This document shows, in pieces, positions 1 to 11,171 of a DNA stretch of 36,279 nt (position 1 is its first letter; the number at the start of each line of letters is the position of its first letter). The DNA is from Akkermansiaceae bacterium (GTDB lineage Bacteria > Verrucomicrobiota > Verrucomicrobiia > Verrucomicrobiales > Akkermansiaceae): positions 1-36,279 of the forward strand of contig CAIKHZ010000094.1 of the NCBI GenBank assembly GCA_903827375.1, given 5' to 3'. The translations under genes and the position numbers were made by a program. A model generated the notes under the pieces. It was not told the origin of the DNA. It made no database searches and saw only the letters and a program-made list of their open reading frames with translations.

Positions 1-161
1 ACCTCGGCAGCCTCTACAAGGGCCTGGTCCGCGACACCTCGCTAAACTTCAAGCACCTCAGAAAGACCCGGCACACCCACCATCCCGTCGATGATGCCCG
101 GGGCAATGCCGAGGCCCTGCTGGCGATGAGCGACGGGATGGGTCTGGGGATACGGCTTTGA
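1..161 (+). CDS. DEDDh-type 3'-5' exonuclease, C-terminal fragment
   Basis: This is the last 52 codons of a gene that enters from the left edge; reading begins at base 3 and ends with TGA at 159-161. The visible peptide contains HHPVDDARGNAEALLAM, which matches the terminal ExoIII motif of DEDDh exonucleases, where His and an Asp five residues later bind catalytic metal and are followed by an A-N-A-E-A helix. The spacing and wording are closest to the 3'-5' exoribonuclease (Rv2179c/RNase AS-like) or RNase T-like group. Such enzymes trim 3' ends of RNA or DNA in the cytoplasm. The rest of the active site lies outside the window, so the substrate cannot be judged. The fold family is fairly sure, the exact member is not. 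Confidence 0.7.
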   Translation, partial: LGSLYKGLVRDTSLNFKHLRKTRHTHHPVDDARGNAEALLAMSDGMGLGIRL

Positions 162-491
162 CCGGGGGGGGGATAGGGAGGCTGATGACCTGTCACAGTT
201 CGTGGAATTCGTAGGTTCGTGTCGCGACCGACGTGAGCCCTCTGCCAGAGTCGTGGAGCCGCAGTGCGGCTCGGCGACCGGGTTGCCCGTCTGCGGGCGG
301 ATGAACGGCAGGCCGGGGGGGCAGAAGAATCAAGCGATAAGGAGTTGGGGCGGTATCGCGGTCAGTCCGACAGAACGCCGTAAAGCAACCCTAACATGTA
401 TCGGATATTATCGCTTTTTATCGCTTTTTTGCTTCATTTCGGTGCTTATCGGCGCATCTCAGTGCATTTCACTAACCGCTCCGATTCGCCG
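162..491. other. Intergenic stretch with hairpins and short tandem repeats, no gene seen
   Basis: I see no credible gene here; the open frames lack recognisable content. The left half (about 180-330) is GC-rich and carries two perfect hairpins. The right half (about 390-490) is AT-rich and carries two tandem 10-bp units TATCGCTTTT at 409-428. The compositional break next to a tRNA 3' end would fit an old integration boundary, but there is no integrase and no duplicated tRNA end in view. Confidence 0.5.
256..298. repeat. Two adjacent perfect GC hairpins
   Basis: The first hairpin has GAGCCGC at 256-262 and GCGGCTC at 266-272, a 7-bp stem with a three-base loop. The second has GCCCG at 285-289 and CGGGC at 294-298, with a four-base loop. 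Neither has a T-run, so they are not typical intrinsic terminators. The arrangement resembles REP/palindromic intergenic units. The 7-bp stem with a 3-base loop recurs in design inside ispG at 3524-3540. Confidence 0.5.
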
Positions 492-512
492 AAAACCCTT
501 TATCTACAAGGG
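492..512 (-). terminator. Intrinsic terminator of tRNA-Cys
   Basis: Read on the minus strand just after the encoded CCA end, CCCTT pairs with AAGGG around a short loop (496-512) and is followed by TTTT (492-495). It begins 7 bases past the mature 3' end, where a tRNA terminator is expected. The stem is short, so confidence is moderate. Confidence 0.55.
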
Positions 513-518
513 AAAAAG

Positions 519-593
519 TGGAGGCGGGGATGGGAATCGAACCCATTAATGGTGGTTTTGCAAACCACTGCCTTACCGGTTGGCTACCCCGCC
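519..593 (-). tRNA. tRNA-Cys (anticodon GCA)
   Basis: On the minus strand the acceptor arm GGCGGGG (593-587) pairs with CCCCGCC (529-523). A discriminator T at 522 follows, then an encoded CCA at 521-519. The anticodon stem GTGGT/ACCAC encloses the 7-base loop TTGCAAA, giving anticodon GCA, which reads Cys codons. The T arm has the canonical GGTTCGATTCC core. U73 is the cysteine identity discriminator. The body is 72 bases plus CCA and looks fully functional. Confidence 0.96.
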
Positions 594-725
594 GTACGCG
601 CTGGCGTCTGGGGGAAGGATTGCTGGCAGGACGGGTGGTGTCAAGCTTTGGATTGAGGGAAATGCGCTGGCAGGAGGAAATTTGCTGAGATGCCGGCAGA
701 TGACAGGCAGGGGGCCGGGTCGGCT

Positions 726-2516
726 TCAATTTGTGGGTCTTACTCCTTTGTCATGTTCGGCGCGCAGTTCACTGGCGAGCTCTGCGTCGAAACCTTCCCA
801 ACCGCCAGGGGCCGGGCGCATGGGCACAAAGACATCCTCGCAGGCCGCCGTCCGCGTCTGGTTGCGATCGGCGATTTCCTTTTTCAGCAGTGCTACAAAG
901 CGGGCCTTCTCATCGGCAGTGTAGATGTGGGAGCGTCCGTCGCCACCGGGCAGGGAGCCTTGGATCGGCTGCCATTGGTCGAGTGCCCGCTGGCACAAGG
1001 CGGCTTGCATGGCATAGAGCGGTTTACGCTCGGCGGCCCAATGGGTCTGCTGCTGCCAGTACTCAAGCTCGGGCTGGAAAGTGGTTGGCAATCGGCCGGG
1101 GACCAGAGGCAGGTGGGTGGTGAATCCCAGACAGAGCCTGGAATCGACGATATCGCTGCAAAGCGCGCCAAGGGTGAAATTTCTCGCAACCCCGTCACGA
1201 GTGGCGGTGAGGACATATCGGTCATCGTGAATTTTCGCCTGCAGGAGCCACCAAGAATCGTCACTCTTGATGCGCATCATGGCGTCAATGGCGCTACGAA
1301 CGCGCTGCTGCTCGGGCCAACTGTAGTCGTCGCCGAAAAGCGGGATGGTGGTATGGGCGAGTTTAACGAGGCGGGGTGGTTTGTTGTGGCTGGCGATCGC
1401 ATCAATGAGTGCGTCCAATGGGTTGGCCGGGGTGGGTCCGGGGTACATCCGCAAGAGGTTGTCAGGGGCGATCGGAGAGCGGACGCGCTCGAGCCGGAAG
1501 TCAGCGAGCCGAACGCTGCCGGGTTTCGCCCGCATGCAGGCTTGGGCCGTGTAGTTATCATCGATCATGTGTTCCTGAAAACGCGTTAGCGTATAGATCA
1601 TCGTGGTGAATACCTGCTGGTGCGCAGACGCGTCAGAAATTTCTGGATTTTTGAATGACTCGCGGCACAGCCGCGAAAGCGAGCCGGCACCGCGAATGAA
1701 ATTGCCGTCGCCTAGATAGAAAATATTGCTACCCTCCTCGCCGGCGATCTGGGATTCGGTGGCTGCGGCTGCCGCAGCGGTCGCTTCTGCGGGTGCCAAC
1801 CCTTGGCGCAGCGCCTGTTGATAGTTTTCCTCGGTGAGCCAATCCGCCCCGCTCTCGAAAAACGGATTATCGACCCATATCTGGTCGCCCGGCAGCAAGT
1901 TTTCGCATCCCTGGCGTTTTTCCCACAGCAGGTCATCGCCACCGTTGGGGAGGTCGCCGGGAATTTCCCGGTGAGCGATCAGCTGATTGAGCGCGGAGAG
2001 GCCAGCGAGATTGTTAGTTTCGCGGAAGTATTGAATGAATCCCTCGATCAGGATCAGGGAGGAGTACTTGTAGCAGCGAATTCGCGGAACGGGCACGCCG
2101 TCGTTTTCATGGGCGACCCACAAGTCGTCGATGGCGTCCACAGGCGTAGTTTCCGGGGCCACCACAAAAGCATCATCGGCAAAGGACCAGAATTTCGGGT
2201 TGCGGATCTCGGGATAGTCATCGCTGGGCCGGATCACAGTTCCTGTTAGGATCGCCTTTAGCACTTGCAGTCGGATTTGGCGCTGAGCATCTCCCAAACT
2301 CGTTTTTTTAAGGATTTCATCAGCGCGCTCGAGGATCTTTTGTTGAGGGGCGGCCAAAGGAAGGTGCGGAGGGATTTGCGGGGTCGGGGCTATCTCGATC
2401 TGTTGGCCTGTCAAAGGCGGCCCGCAGAGAGCCGCCAGCCAGAGGAGAGCGGCCGCTGAGCGGCTTCGAACGGTTAGAATGGGGTGTAAACCGATGGGAT
2501 GGATCGTTGAGTTCAT
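726..2516 (-). CDS. Secreted protein of unknown function
   Basis: A 596-residue protein that I do not recognise. The N-terminus has an Arg-containing stretch followed by a hydrophobic run around residues 20-36 ending near LTGQQ, consistent with a Sec signal peptide and export. After a Pro-rich segment (about 40-60) the chain is mixed alpha/beta, rich in Trp, Asp and Arg, with one Ala-rich stretch near residue 260. No catalytic motif or membrane span is evident beyond the signal. The ATG begins three bases after the ispG stop, so it is probably co-transcribed and perhaps translationally coupled with ispG. No functional link to isoprenoid synthesis is visible. It is probably lineage-specific. 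Confidence 0.75.
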   Translation of the reverse strand: MNSTIHPIGLHPILTVRSRSAAALLWLAALCGPPLTGQQIEIAPTPQIPPHLPLAAPQQKILERADEILKKTSLGDAQRQIRLQVLKAILTGTVIRPSDDYPEIRNPKFWSFADDAFVVAPETTPVDAIDDLWVAHENDGVPVPRIRCYKYSSLILIEGFIQYFRETNNLAGLSALNQLIAHREIPGDLPNGGDDLLWEKRQGCENLLPGDQIWVDNPFFESGADWLTEENYQQALRQGLAPAEATAAAAAATESQIAGEEGSNIFYLGDGNFIRGAGSLSRLCRESFKNPEISDASAHQQVFTTMIYTLTRFQEHMIDDNYTAQACMRAKPGSVRLADFRLERVRSPIAPDNLLRMYPGPTPANPLDALIDAIASHNKPPRLVKLAHTTIPLFGDDYSWPEQQRVRSAIDAMMRIKSDDSWWLLQAKIHDDRYVLTATRDGVARNFTLGALCSDIVDSRLCLGFTTHLPLVPGRLPTTFQPELEYWQQQTHWAAERKPLYAMQAALCQRALDQWQPIQGSLPGGDGRSHIYTADEKARFVALLKKEIADRNQTRTAACEDVFVPMRPAPGGWEGFDAELASELRAEHDKGVRPTN

Positions 2517-2519
2517 TTG

Positions 2520-4517
<1,998 letters not shown>

Positions 4518-4858
4518 GGGCGCTTGCGGGATCATCTGCAACGATGCATAGCCGAAAAACGGGCGCACGGCAACGTCGTCAGCAGATTCTTTCACCCGCC
4601 AAGCCCCAACCGCCTGCTGCCCGCATCGCCGCGCCGTGGCAAAGTTTTTAGATTTTTGTCCGCTTGGGGCCTCCGGCGGCGTGTGTGGCAAGGATTTTTG
4701 TTTGACTTGCCCGAATTTCCCAATTATCCCTAGCGCCCCCCGGCGGGGCTCTCGCCGATTCCTGGTTTTCCCCGCCTTACGCGGCAATCATCCGAATCCA
4801 CCAGAGGCTGCCGAGTCTTTCCAACTTTCACCCGTCTCTTCCTTTGCAACCCTTTTCC
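4518..4858. other. Divergent control region of ispG and mreB
   Basis: These 341 bases separate the two divergent genes. The ispG frame stays open leftward through part of it, but the encoded peptide (Lys/Arg/Pro-rich) has no IspG similarity and is taken as non-coding. The stretch includes AT-rich tracts near 4640-4720 and a candidate mreB promoter. No other gene or RNA structure is evident. Confidence 0.5.
4702..4730 (+). promoter_or_regulatory. Candidate sigma-70-type promoter for the mre operon
   Basis: TTGACT (4702-4707) is followed after 17 bases by TATCCC (4725-4730). The -35 box is good and the -10 box is weak. It would give a leader of roughly 120 bases before the mreB ATG. This is pattern matching only. 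Confidence 0.35.
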
Positions 4859-5899
4859 ATGTTCAAAAAACTTTTTGGAAATTTTTTCCCAAATGACATC
4901 GGGATAGATCTCGGCACGGCCAATACGCTCATTTACGTCAAAGATCATGGCGTGGTGCTGCGCGAGCCGTCGGTGGTGGCCGTCAAGGCCGGCACCAACG
5001 AGGTCCTCGCTGTCGGCGACGATGCCAAACGCATGCTCGGCCGCACGCCGGGCAATATTGTGGCCATCCGCCCGCTCAAGGACGGCGTGATTGCCGACTT
5101 TGAGGTGACCGAAGCGATGCTTCGGCACTTCATCCGCAAGGTAAACAAGAACCGCCGATCCAATCCCCGGGTGCTCATTGCCATCCCATCGGGCATCACG
5201 GAGGTCGAGCGCCGCGCAGTGCGCGAAAGCGCCGAACAGGCCGGTGCCCGCGAGGTTTACCTCATCGAGGAACCCATGGCGGCTGCGATCGGTGTGGGTC
5301 TGCCGGTGCAAGACGCCTCTGGTAATATGATTGTGGACATTGGCGGCGGCACCACCGAAGTGGCGCTCATTTCCCTTTCAGGCATTGTTTACGCCCGCAG
5401 CGTTCGCACCGCAGGCGATGAATTGGACGAGGCGATCATCTCGTACATGAAGCGCGCCTACAACCTGATGATCGGCGAGCGCACCTCCGAAGATATCAAA
5501 ATCCGCCTCGGCTCGGCCGCCCCTCTTCCCAAGGAAATGACCATGGAGGTCAAGGGTCGCGACCTGGTCGCCGGCCTCCCCAAAACCATCACCATCACCT
5601 CTCAGGAAATCCGCGAGGCCATGGCCGACCCCCTCAGCACCATCGTGGATGCCGTGCGTACCACTCTTGAGCGCTGCCCGCCCGAACTCGCCGCCGACCT
5701 GGTGGACCGCGGCATCGTGTTAGCCGGCGGAGGGGCTCTGCTCAAGGGGCTCGACCGCCTGCTGCGTGAGGAAACCGGGCTGCCGGTCCACATCGCGGAG
5801 GATCCCCTCAGCGCGGTGGCCGAAGGCACTGGCAAGGCACTTCAGGAAATCGCCCTCTTGAAACGCGTCACCAACACTGACCGCAGGGTCGAGCGTTAG
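4859..5899 (+). CDS. mreB: Rod shape-determining protein MreB
   Basis: MreB is the bacterial actin homologue. It polymerises on the inner face of the membrane and directs lateral peptidoglycan synthesis. The 346-residue protein has family-standard length and all actin-fold motifs: phosphate-1 loop [14 protein letters not shown] near the N-terminus, [26 protein letters not shown], phosphate-2 loop [11 protein letters not shown] and the adenosine motif [14 protein letters not shown]. The N-terminal FKKLFGNFF is an amphipathic membrane-binding helix. The ATG at 4859 gives the usual MFKK start; a TTG 15 bases upstream is unlikely. No Shine-Dalgarno sequence is visible. It heads a tight operon with mreC 13 bases downstream. 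Confidence 0.98.
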   Translation: MFKKLFGNFFPNDIGIDLGTANTLIYVKDHGVVLREPSVVAVKAGTNEVLAVGDDAKRMLGRTPGNIVAIRPLKDGVIADFEVTEAMLRHFIRKVNKNRRSNPRVLIAIPSGITEVERRAVRESAEQAGAREVYLIEEPMAAAIGVGLPVQDASGNMIVDIGGGTTEVALISLSGIVYARSVRTAGDELDEAIISYMKRAYNLMIGERTSEDIKIRLGSAAPLPKEMTMEVKGRDLVAGLPKTITITSQEIREAMADPLSTIVDAVRTTLERCPPELAADLVDRGIVLAGGGALLKGLDRLLREETGLPVHIAEDPLSAVAEGTGKALQEIALLKRVTNTDRRVER

Positions 5900-5912
5900 G
5901 CAGGTTCCGGCC

Positions 5913-6728
5913 ATGAAGCCGCTCAATCTCATAGCCATCCTGCTCTTTGTGAGTGGTGCCGTGTGGGCACTTACCCGCAGTGAGCGCACCGTGCGCGAGA
6001 TCCAGTGTAGCTATTTCTCCGCCATCGCACCCTTCCTCAAGAGCGGCTCGCAGACCGAGGCTTATGCCCGCAGTTTCCTCGACGAGGTCCAACATTCCAA
6101 GGTCTTGGATGCCGAACTCGCCACCGTTAACCGCGAAATGGGCCGCCTGCGCATCGTCGAGTCCCGTTACCGAGAACTCGAACGCGAAAATGCCCAGCTC
6201 CGCCATGCCCTGGATTTCAAAACAGCCTCCACCTTCAATGTCGCCACCGCCCAAGTCATCCGCCGCCAACCCACCACCTGGTGGCAAACCGTCGAAATCG
6301 ACGTCGGCGAGGAACGCGGCATCGGCACCCAGCTCGCGGTGCTTTCCAATGAAGGACTCGTTGGCATCGTTGACCGTCCAGCCAAAGACCGCTCGTCGGT
6401 CATTTTGCTAACTGACGAGGCGTGCCAGGTGTCGGCCAAGGTTGAGGACAGCCCGGAAGTGGGCATTCTCAGCGGGCAGCGCGGGCAGTTTGAAGGAGCG
6501 CCGCTGCTGCGGCTGAAATTTTTATCGAAGAATGCGACGTTGCGCTCCGGCCAGCGTGTGTTCACCACCGGCCGTGGAGGCATATTCCAGGCCAACATCC
6601 TCCTTGGAACCATCGTGTCCGTCGAAAAGGGCGCCGAGGATTCCGAAGCTCTCGTTCGACCAGCGGTGAACTTCGCGGATCTCGGCACGGTGTTCGTCGT
6701 GCTGGCCAAAGATCCCCCGAAGAAGTGA
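5913..6728 (+). CDS. mreC: Rod shape-determining protein MreC
   Basis: MreC is a bitopic membrane protein that links cytoplasmic MreB to periplasmic penicillin-binding proteins. The 271-residue product has one N-terminal membrane span (about residues 5-21). A coiled-coil stretch rich in Glu/Arg/Leu follows (about 60-95), then the beta-barrel MreC core with the V-T-A-Q-V-I-R-R/W-W-Q-T strand and the GIVG loop (about 105-265). Length and order match the family. It lies 13 bases after mreB and overlaps mreD by four bases, so the three are surely co-transcribed. Confidence 0.95.
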   Translation: MKPLNLIAILLFVSGAVWALTRSERTVREIQCSYFSAIAPFLKSGSQTEAYARSFLDEVQHSKVLDAELATVNREMGRLRIVESRYRELERENAQLRHALDFKTASTFNVATAQVIRRQPTTWWQTVEIDVGEERGIGTQLAVLSNEGLVGIVDRPAKDRSSVILLTDEACQVSAKVEDSPEVGILSGQRGQFEGAPLLRLKFLSKNATLRSGQRVFTTGRGGIFQANILLGTIVSVEKGAEDSEALVRPAVNFADLGTVFVVLAKDPPKK

Positions 6729-7309
6729 CCCGCTACACCCTCATCACCGTGTTGTTCGTGCTGGCCAGCTTTGTGGTTCAGCAATTTCTGCCGGCACTCA
6801 CCGCGCTGCATCATTCGCGAGTGTTGCTGGTGCAACTGGTGTTCCTGTGCGCGGCGGTGACCGTGGGCCAGCCGACGATGCTGTTGCTGGCGTTTGTGTG
6901 TGGTTTCCTGTGGGATGCGCAATGCACACTGGGCGTCCACGGTGGCGACCCGGAGATCTACAACCAGCCGGTCGAATCCCTGCGCTTCGGCTATTCGATC
7001 CTGCTCTTTGGGGCAATGGGTTTTCTCATGCAGGGCATCCAACCCCTCTTCAAACAGGGCAAGTGGTATTTTTCCGCACTGCTTTCCGGCATCGCCATCT
7101 TGCTCTATCTGGCGGCCGAATACCTCATCATCACTTTCGCCCGCGGTGGCTTCACCTTCGCCAAAGCCACGGCCCTGCAAATGGCTTACACCTCGTTGCT
7201 GACGATGCTGTTTTCTCCGCTCATCTTCTGGATGCTCTTCGGCATCGCCAGCATCTGCGCCCATTCCATCAACCCGGAGGCCGCCAAAAAGCGCCGCCGC
7301 CATTTCTAA
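6725..7309 (+). CDS. mreD: Rod shape-determining protein MreD
   Basis: MreD is a small integral membrane partner of MreC in the elongasome. The product has 194 residues and about five hydrophobic spans, beginning with TLITVLFVLASFVVQQF. The segment GFLWDAQCTLGVHG resembles the conserved G-x-x-x-D-x-x-S/T-x-x-x-x-G loop of MreD. The GTG start overlaps the mreC stop (GTGA), a strong sign of coupling. Sequence conservation in this family is low, so the call rests on topology, the loop and position. Confidence 0.9.
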   Translation: MTRYTLITVLFVLASFVVQQFLPALTALHHSRVLLVQLVFLCAAVTVGQPTMLLLAFVCGFLWDAQCTLGVHGGDPEIYNQPVESLRFGYSILLFGAMGFLMQGIQPLFKQGKWYFSALLSGIAILLYLAAEYLIITFARGGFTFAKATALQMAYTSLLTMLFSPLIFWMLFGIASICAHSINPEAAKKRRRHF

Positions 7310-7313
7310 CGCA

Positions 7314-9473
7314 ATGGAACCGAGCTACCGCATGCGCCTATACATACTCACCGCTCTGGTGTTGTCGGGCTTCGGTGTCTTGCTCACCCGGCTGTATGAT
7401 TTCCAAATTGAACGCCGCGATGAGTTCCTCCAGATGGTCCCCGGCAATAGCACCGTCAGCGTTCGCGAACCGGGCATCCGCGGCGAAATCACCGACCGCA
7501 ACGGCGTCCTGCTCGCACGCAACCTGCGCAACTACGAAATCTCCTTCAACCTCGAGGAAATCTACAAGGCCTATCGCCTCCAACATGCCTCCGATCCCTC
7601 ACTCAAACGACTCAGCAAAAAAGACAATCTGGAACGGGCGGACGACCAAAAGGATATCGTTAAGATCGTCAATAACTGGACGATCAAGCGCTTCGATAGC
7701 CTCGGACTCACTAAAAATTACAATGCCGGAGCGCTGCGCACCCACTTTCTGACGCACCGCGGGTTGGTGCCCTTCAGTTACCGCACCGATGTGACTTATG
7801 ATGAGTTTGCCCGTTGTGCCGAGCACAACCTTGAACTGCCCGGCGTCTATCTGAGCACCCGCCCGCTGCGCCAGTACCCCTACGGCGCTCTCGCCAGCCA
7901 CGTTCTGGGTTATATCAAGCCGTGGGAACCGGCGGACATTCCAGAGAGCGACAAACGTAAATTCGACCATTACATAGGTGACGCCAAGGGCATCGCCGGC
8001 ATCGAGCAAAGCATGGATAAGATCCTGCGCGGTCCGGAAGGCCAGAAAAAACTCCTCAAGGATGAGAAGGGCCACGTCATCCGCATGATCGATTACACCA
8101 AACCCGGCATCGGTGCCAAACTCACCCTCGCCATCGATGCCCGTGCCCAACTCCATGTCGAAAATGTCATCCGCCGCGCCGGCCGCGCCGCTGCCGTCGT
8201 CATGGACGTCAATACCGGCGAAGTCATCGCCATGGCCGCTATTCCAGATTACAATCCTAACGATTTTATTCCATCCATCTCCAGCGCCCGCTGGAAAGGC
8301 TATCTGGATAACCAGAAGATGGATCCATTCTCTAACCGCGCCATCAAGCCCTTCACCCCAGGCTCGACGTTCAAGCCCCCCACCGCCATCTCCGGTGCCC
8401 TCGAAGGCATGGCCAACCGCGTGTTCTCCTGCGATGGCTATATCTTGTTCGGAAAAATTAAAATCGGTTGCTGGATTTGGAACCAGCACCGCGGCAGCCA
8501 CGGCTCGCTCACCCTGCCCAAGGCAATCCAACAATCGTGCAACCCTTATTTCATGAAACTCGCCAATACCATCGGCTGGAAAGCCATGGTCACAGGCTTC
8601 CAGTTGGTCGGCCTCGGCAAACCAACCGGCATCGAACTGCCTGACGAATCGTCCGGCACCCTCCCCGGCAGCCCAGCCTGGAGGGCCGCCAATCCCTCCG
8701 CCTCGATGACCCCGGCCATCACCGCTATGCTTGCCATCGGCCAGGCTGATGCCATGGCCACGCCCCTGCAATTGTGCGCCATGGCCGCCTGCATCGCCAA
8801 CGGCGGCAAGTACTACAAGCCTCGTATTGTCAAATCTGCCACCGCCGCCGATGGCCACAGGCTCATCGAGGACCAACCCGTGCTGAAGGTTAATCTGATA
8901 GACTCCGGCGTCAAACCCGCTGATTTCGAACTCATCCGCCGCGGCATGTGGATGGCCGTCAACAATCCCGGCGGCACCGCCTCACGAGTAAAAATCCCCG
9001 GGATCGAACTCGCCGGTAAAACCGGTACTGCCCAAACCATTGATGACGGGAAGAAATCCAACAATTCATGGGTCATTTGCTTCGGCCCTTATGACAAGCC
9101 CAAGTATGCGGTGTGCGTGCTGGTGCAAAATGGCGGCTCCGGCGGCAAGGTTTGCGGTCCGCTGGCCAACCTGATCTTGCGCGGCCTCTTCGCTCAGGAT
9201 GACGGCATCAAGCTGCCCCTCAAACCCCAGAGCCCAGTGCTCGGCAACACCAACCGCATCGAGGAAATCGTCATTCCCAAAGATGACCCACTTGCCACCC
9301 CTGGCAGTGAGGAAGCCGAAGGCAACGGCGAAACCGGCGAGGAAGTCGAAAACCTCGACCCCACCACCCCACCAGTCACCACGCAACCGATCATTCCCTC
9401 CCCAGTCATCACCCCGGAAGTCGATGAGGATGGCACCGTCATCCCACGCGCCCAACCGGTCCTCGAACCCTAA
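7314..9473 (+). CDS. mrdA: Penicillin-binding protein 2 (elongation transpeptidase)
   Basis: PBP2 is the class B transpeptidase that cross-links peptidoglycan during cell elongation, anchored in the inner membrane with its catalytic domain outside. There is one N-terminal span (residues about 7-25), then the dimerisation domain with GIRGEITDRNGVLLARN. The transpeptidase domain has the active Ser in GSTFK (S351), the second motif SCN (408-410) and KTG (569-571). At 719 residues it is longer than E. coli PBP2 (633). The extra part is mainly an acidic, Thr/Pro-rich tail from about residue 650, probably disordered. It starts four bases after mreD. A rodA (mrdB) partner, often next in line, is absent here. 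Confidence 0.96.
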   Translation: MEPSYRMRLYILTALVLSGFGVLLTRLYDFQIERRDEFLQMVPGNSTVSVREPGIRGEITDRNGVLLARNLRNYEISFNLEEIYKAYRLQHASDPSLKRLSKKDNLERADDQKDIVKIVNNWTIKRFDSLGLTKNYNAGALRTHFLTHRGLVPFSYRTDVTYDEFARCAEHNLELPGVYLSTRPLRQYPYGALASHVLGYIKPWEPADIPESDKRKFDHYIGDAKGIAGIEQSMDKILRGPEGQKKLLKDEKGHVIRMIDYTKPGIGAKLTLAIDARAQLHVENVIRRAGRAAAVVMDVNTGEVIAMAAIPDYNPNDFIPSISSARWKGYLDNQKMDPFSNRAIKPFTPGSTFKPPTAISGALEGMANRVFSCDGYILFGKIKIGCWIWNQHRGSHGSLTLPKAIQQSCNPYFMKLANTIGWKAMVTGFQLVGLGKPTGIELPDESSGTLPGSPAWRAANPSASMTPAITAMLAIGQADAMATPLQLCAMAACIANGGKYYKPRIVKSATAADGHRLIEDQPVLKVNLIDSGVKPADFELIRRGMWMAVNNPGGTASRVKIPGIELAGKTGTAQTIDDGKKSNNSWVICFGPYDKPKYAVCVLVQNGGSGGKVCGPLANLILRGLFAQDDGIKLPLKPQSPVLGNTNRIEEIVIPKDDPLATPGSEEAEGNGETGEEVENLDPTTPPVTTQPIIPSPVITPEVDEDGTVIPRAQPVLEP

Positions 9474-9513
9474 CAGATCCACTCCCATCAAACGCTCTAA
9501 CATAATACCAACC

Positions 9514-11103
9514 ATGATTCAACGCATCAAGCGCCTCCTCGGCATCGGCAAGCCCGATCCCTCGCGTGGCAACAGCATTATCGTCAACGTCGAGAAACTC
9601 GAACGCCGCGTCGCCCTCCTCGAAGATGGCGTCCTCGAAGAATACACCGTCGAGCGCGAGGGTGACCAAAACATCGTCGGCGGCATTTTCAAGGGCCGCG
9701 TCAAAAACATCGAACCCGGCCTCAAAGCGATGTTCGTGGATATCGGCTTGGACAAGAATGCCTTTTTGCATTTTTGGGACGCCATCCCAGCCGCGCTTGA
9801 CGCCGGCTTGGAGGAGATTCAGCGCGAGACCAATCCCAAGCGGCAGCAGAAGAAAGTGACCTCCAAGGATATACCAGATATCTATCCGGTGGGCTCGGAG
9901 ATTGTCATCCAAGTGTCCAAGGGGCCTATCGGCACCAAGGGTCCGCGGGTGACTACGAACATCTCTCTGGCCGGCCGCTATCTGGTGCTCATGCCCTACA
10001 CCGAACAATTCGGCATTTCCCGCAAAATCGAGGATCCAGCCGAACGCCAGCGTTTGCGCAAAATTGTCCAGAAACTTTCCGTCCCGGAAGGCATGGGCAT
10101 CATCATGCGCACCGTCGCCCAAGGCACCCGCGCCCGCCACTTCGTCAGGGACCTCGCCATGCTCTTGGAACAGTGGGACCAAATCGAGGAATGCCGGGTG
10201 AACTCGCCTACTCCGGCCTGCATTTTCCAGGAGCCCGATTTGATCGAGCGCACCGCCCGTGATTTCCTAACTGACGAGATTGACCAGATCATCTGTGACG
10301 ACGCCGCCACCACTGAGATTATCCGTGAGATTGCCGGAAAAATCTCCCGCCGCGCCAAACGCCGCGTCCACTACCTGCCCTCCGCCACCCAACCGATCTT
10401 CGAGCGCGTCAATATCCAAAAGCAAATCGATGAGGCGTTCTCGCGCCAAGTCTGGCTGCCTTGCGGCGGCTACATCGTCATCGATGAAACCGAGGCCCTC
10501 ATCTCCATCGACGTCAATACCGGCCGCAACCGCGGCTCCAAGGATGTGGATCGGATGATTCTGGAAACCAACGTCGAAGCCGCCCAAGAGGTGGCCCGCC
10601 AACTGCGCCTGCGCAACATCGGTGGCTTGGTGGTGGTTGACTTCATCGACATGCGTCACCGCAAAGACCAACAGACGGTGTACAAAACCATGCGCGACCG
10701 CCTCAAGAAGGATAAGGCCAAGACCCAGGCGCTGCAAATCTCGCCGGTGGGACTGATGGAAATGACCCGCCAGCGGCTCAGCGAATCGTTGCGGGATTCG
10801 ATGTATGAGCCCTGCCCATACTGCCAGGGCCGAGCTCGGGTCAAGACACCGATGAGCATGTCGGTGGAAATCCAGCGCCGCCTCAACACAGTGATCCAAA
10901 AGCACCGTGACACGCTCGGCGACATCATCATCGTGGTGAACAGTGATGTGCTCAACCGCTTCAAAAGTGAGGACGCCAAACTCCTCGTCGAACTCGAACG
11001 CTCGCATTCCGGCCGCCTCATCTTCCGCTCCGAGCCGTCCCGCAACCGCGAACGCTTCGCCATCATCGACGCCAAAACCGAGAAAATCATCGATCAGGCT
11101 TGA
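9514..11103 (+). CDS. rng: Ribonuclease G/E family endoribonuclease
   Basis: RNase G is an endoribonuclease that matures rRNA 5' ends and cuts mRNA. The 529-residue protein has an S1 RNA-binding domain (about residues 40-150, with GGIFKGRVKNIEPGLKAMFV). The DNase I-like catalytic region has ISIDVNTGR and VVVDFIDM, which hold the two metal-binding aspartates. The Zn-link motif CPYCQGRA follows. It lacks the long disordered C-terminal scaffold of RNase E and is close to E. coli RNase G in length (489). The ATG at 9514 is chosen because family similarity begins just after it; the frame is open upstream only as a shadow of mrdA. Its place after mre genes parallels E. coli, where rng also lies downstream of mreBCD. 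Confidence 0.95.
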   Translation: MIQRIKRLLGIGKPDPSRGNSIIVNVEKLERRVALLEDGVLEEYTVEREGDQNIVGGIFKGRVKNIEPGLKAMFVDIGLDKNAFLHFWDAIPAALDAGLEEIQRETNPKRQQKKVTSKDIPDIYPVGSEIVIQVSKGPIGTKGPRVTTNISLAGRYLVLMPYTEQFGISRKIEDPAERQRLRKIVQKLSVPEGMGIIMRTVAQGTRARHFVRDLAMLLEQWDQIEECRVNSPTPACIFQEPDLIERTARDFLTDEIDQIICDDAATTEIIREIAGKISRRAKRRVHYLPSATQPIFERVNIQKQIDEAFSRQVWLPCGGYIVIDETEALISIDVNTGRNRGSKDVDRMILETNVEAAQEVARQLRLRNIGGLVVVDFIDMRHRKDQQTVYKTMRDRLKKDKAKTQALQISPVGLMEMTRQRLSESLRDSMYEPCPYCQGRARVKTPMSMSVEIQRRLNTVIQKHRDTLGDIIIVVNSDVLNRFKSEDAKLLVELERSHSGRLIFRSEPSRNRERFAIIDAKTEKIIDQA

Positions 11104-11144
11104 TCCCCACCCCACTGCCTGGCAACCGGCAATTCTCAAACCTA

Positions 11145-11171
11145 GCTGCGGAAAATCCCCTTGCAGCGGGG
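11145..11171 (+). promoter_or_regulatory. Overlapping alternative hairpins upstream of cimA
   Basis: GCTGC (11145-11149) can pair with GCAGC (11163-11167), or CCCC (11157-11160) can pair with GGGG (11168-11171). The two pairings share bases and exclude each other. It could be a weak rng terminator or a leader switch for cimA. There is no T-run and no leader peptide that I could identify. Confidence 0.25.

Noticed and set aside
690..1589. Long plus-strand open frame of 299 codons
   Set aside because: It is antisense to the secreted protein gene at 726-2516, has no recognisable domain or start context, and its composition follows from the GC-rich codon use of the opposite strand.
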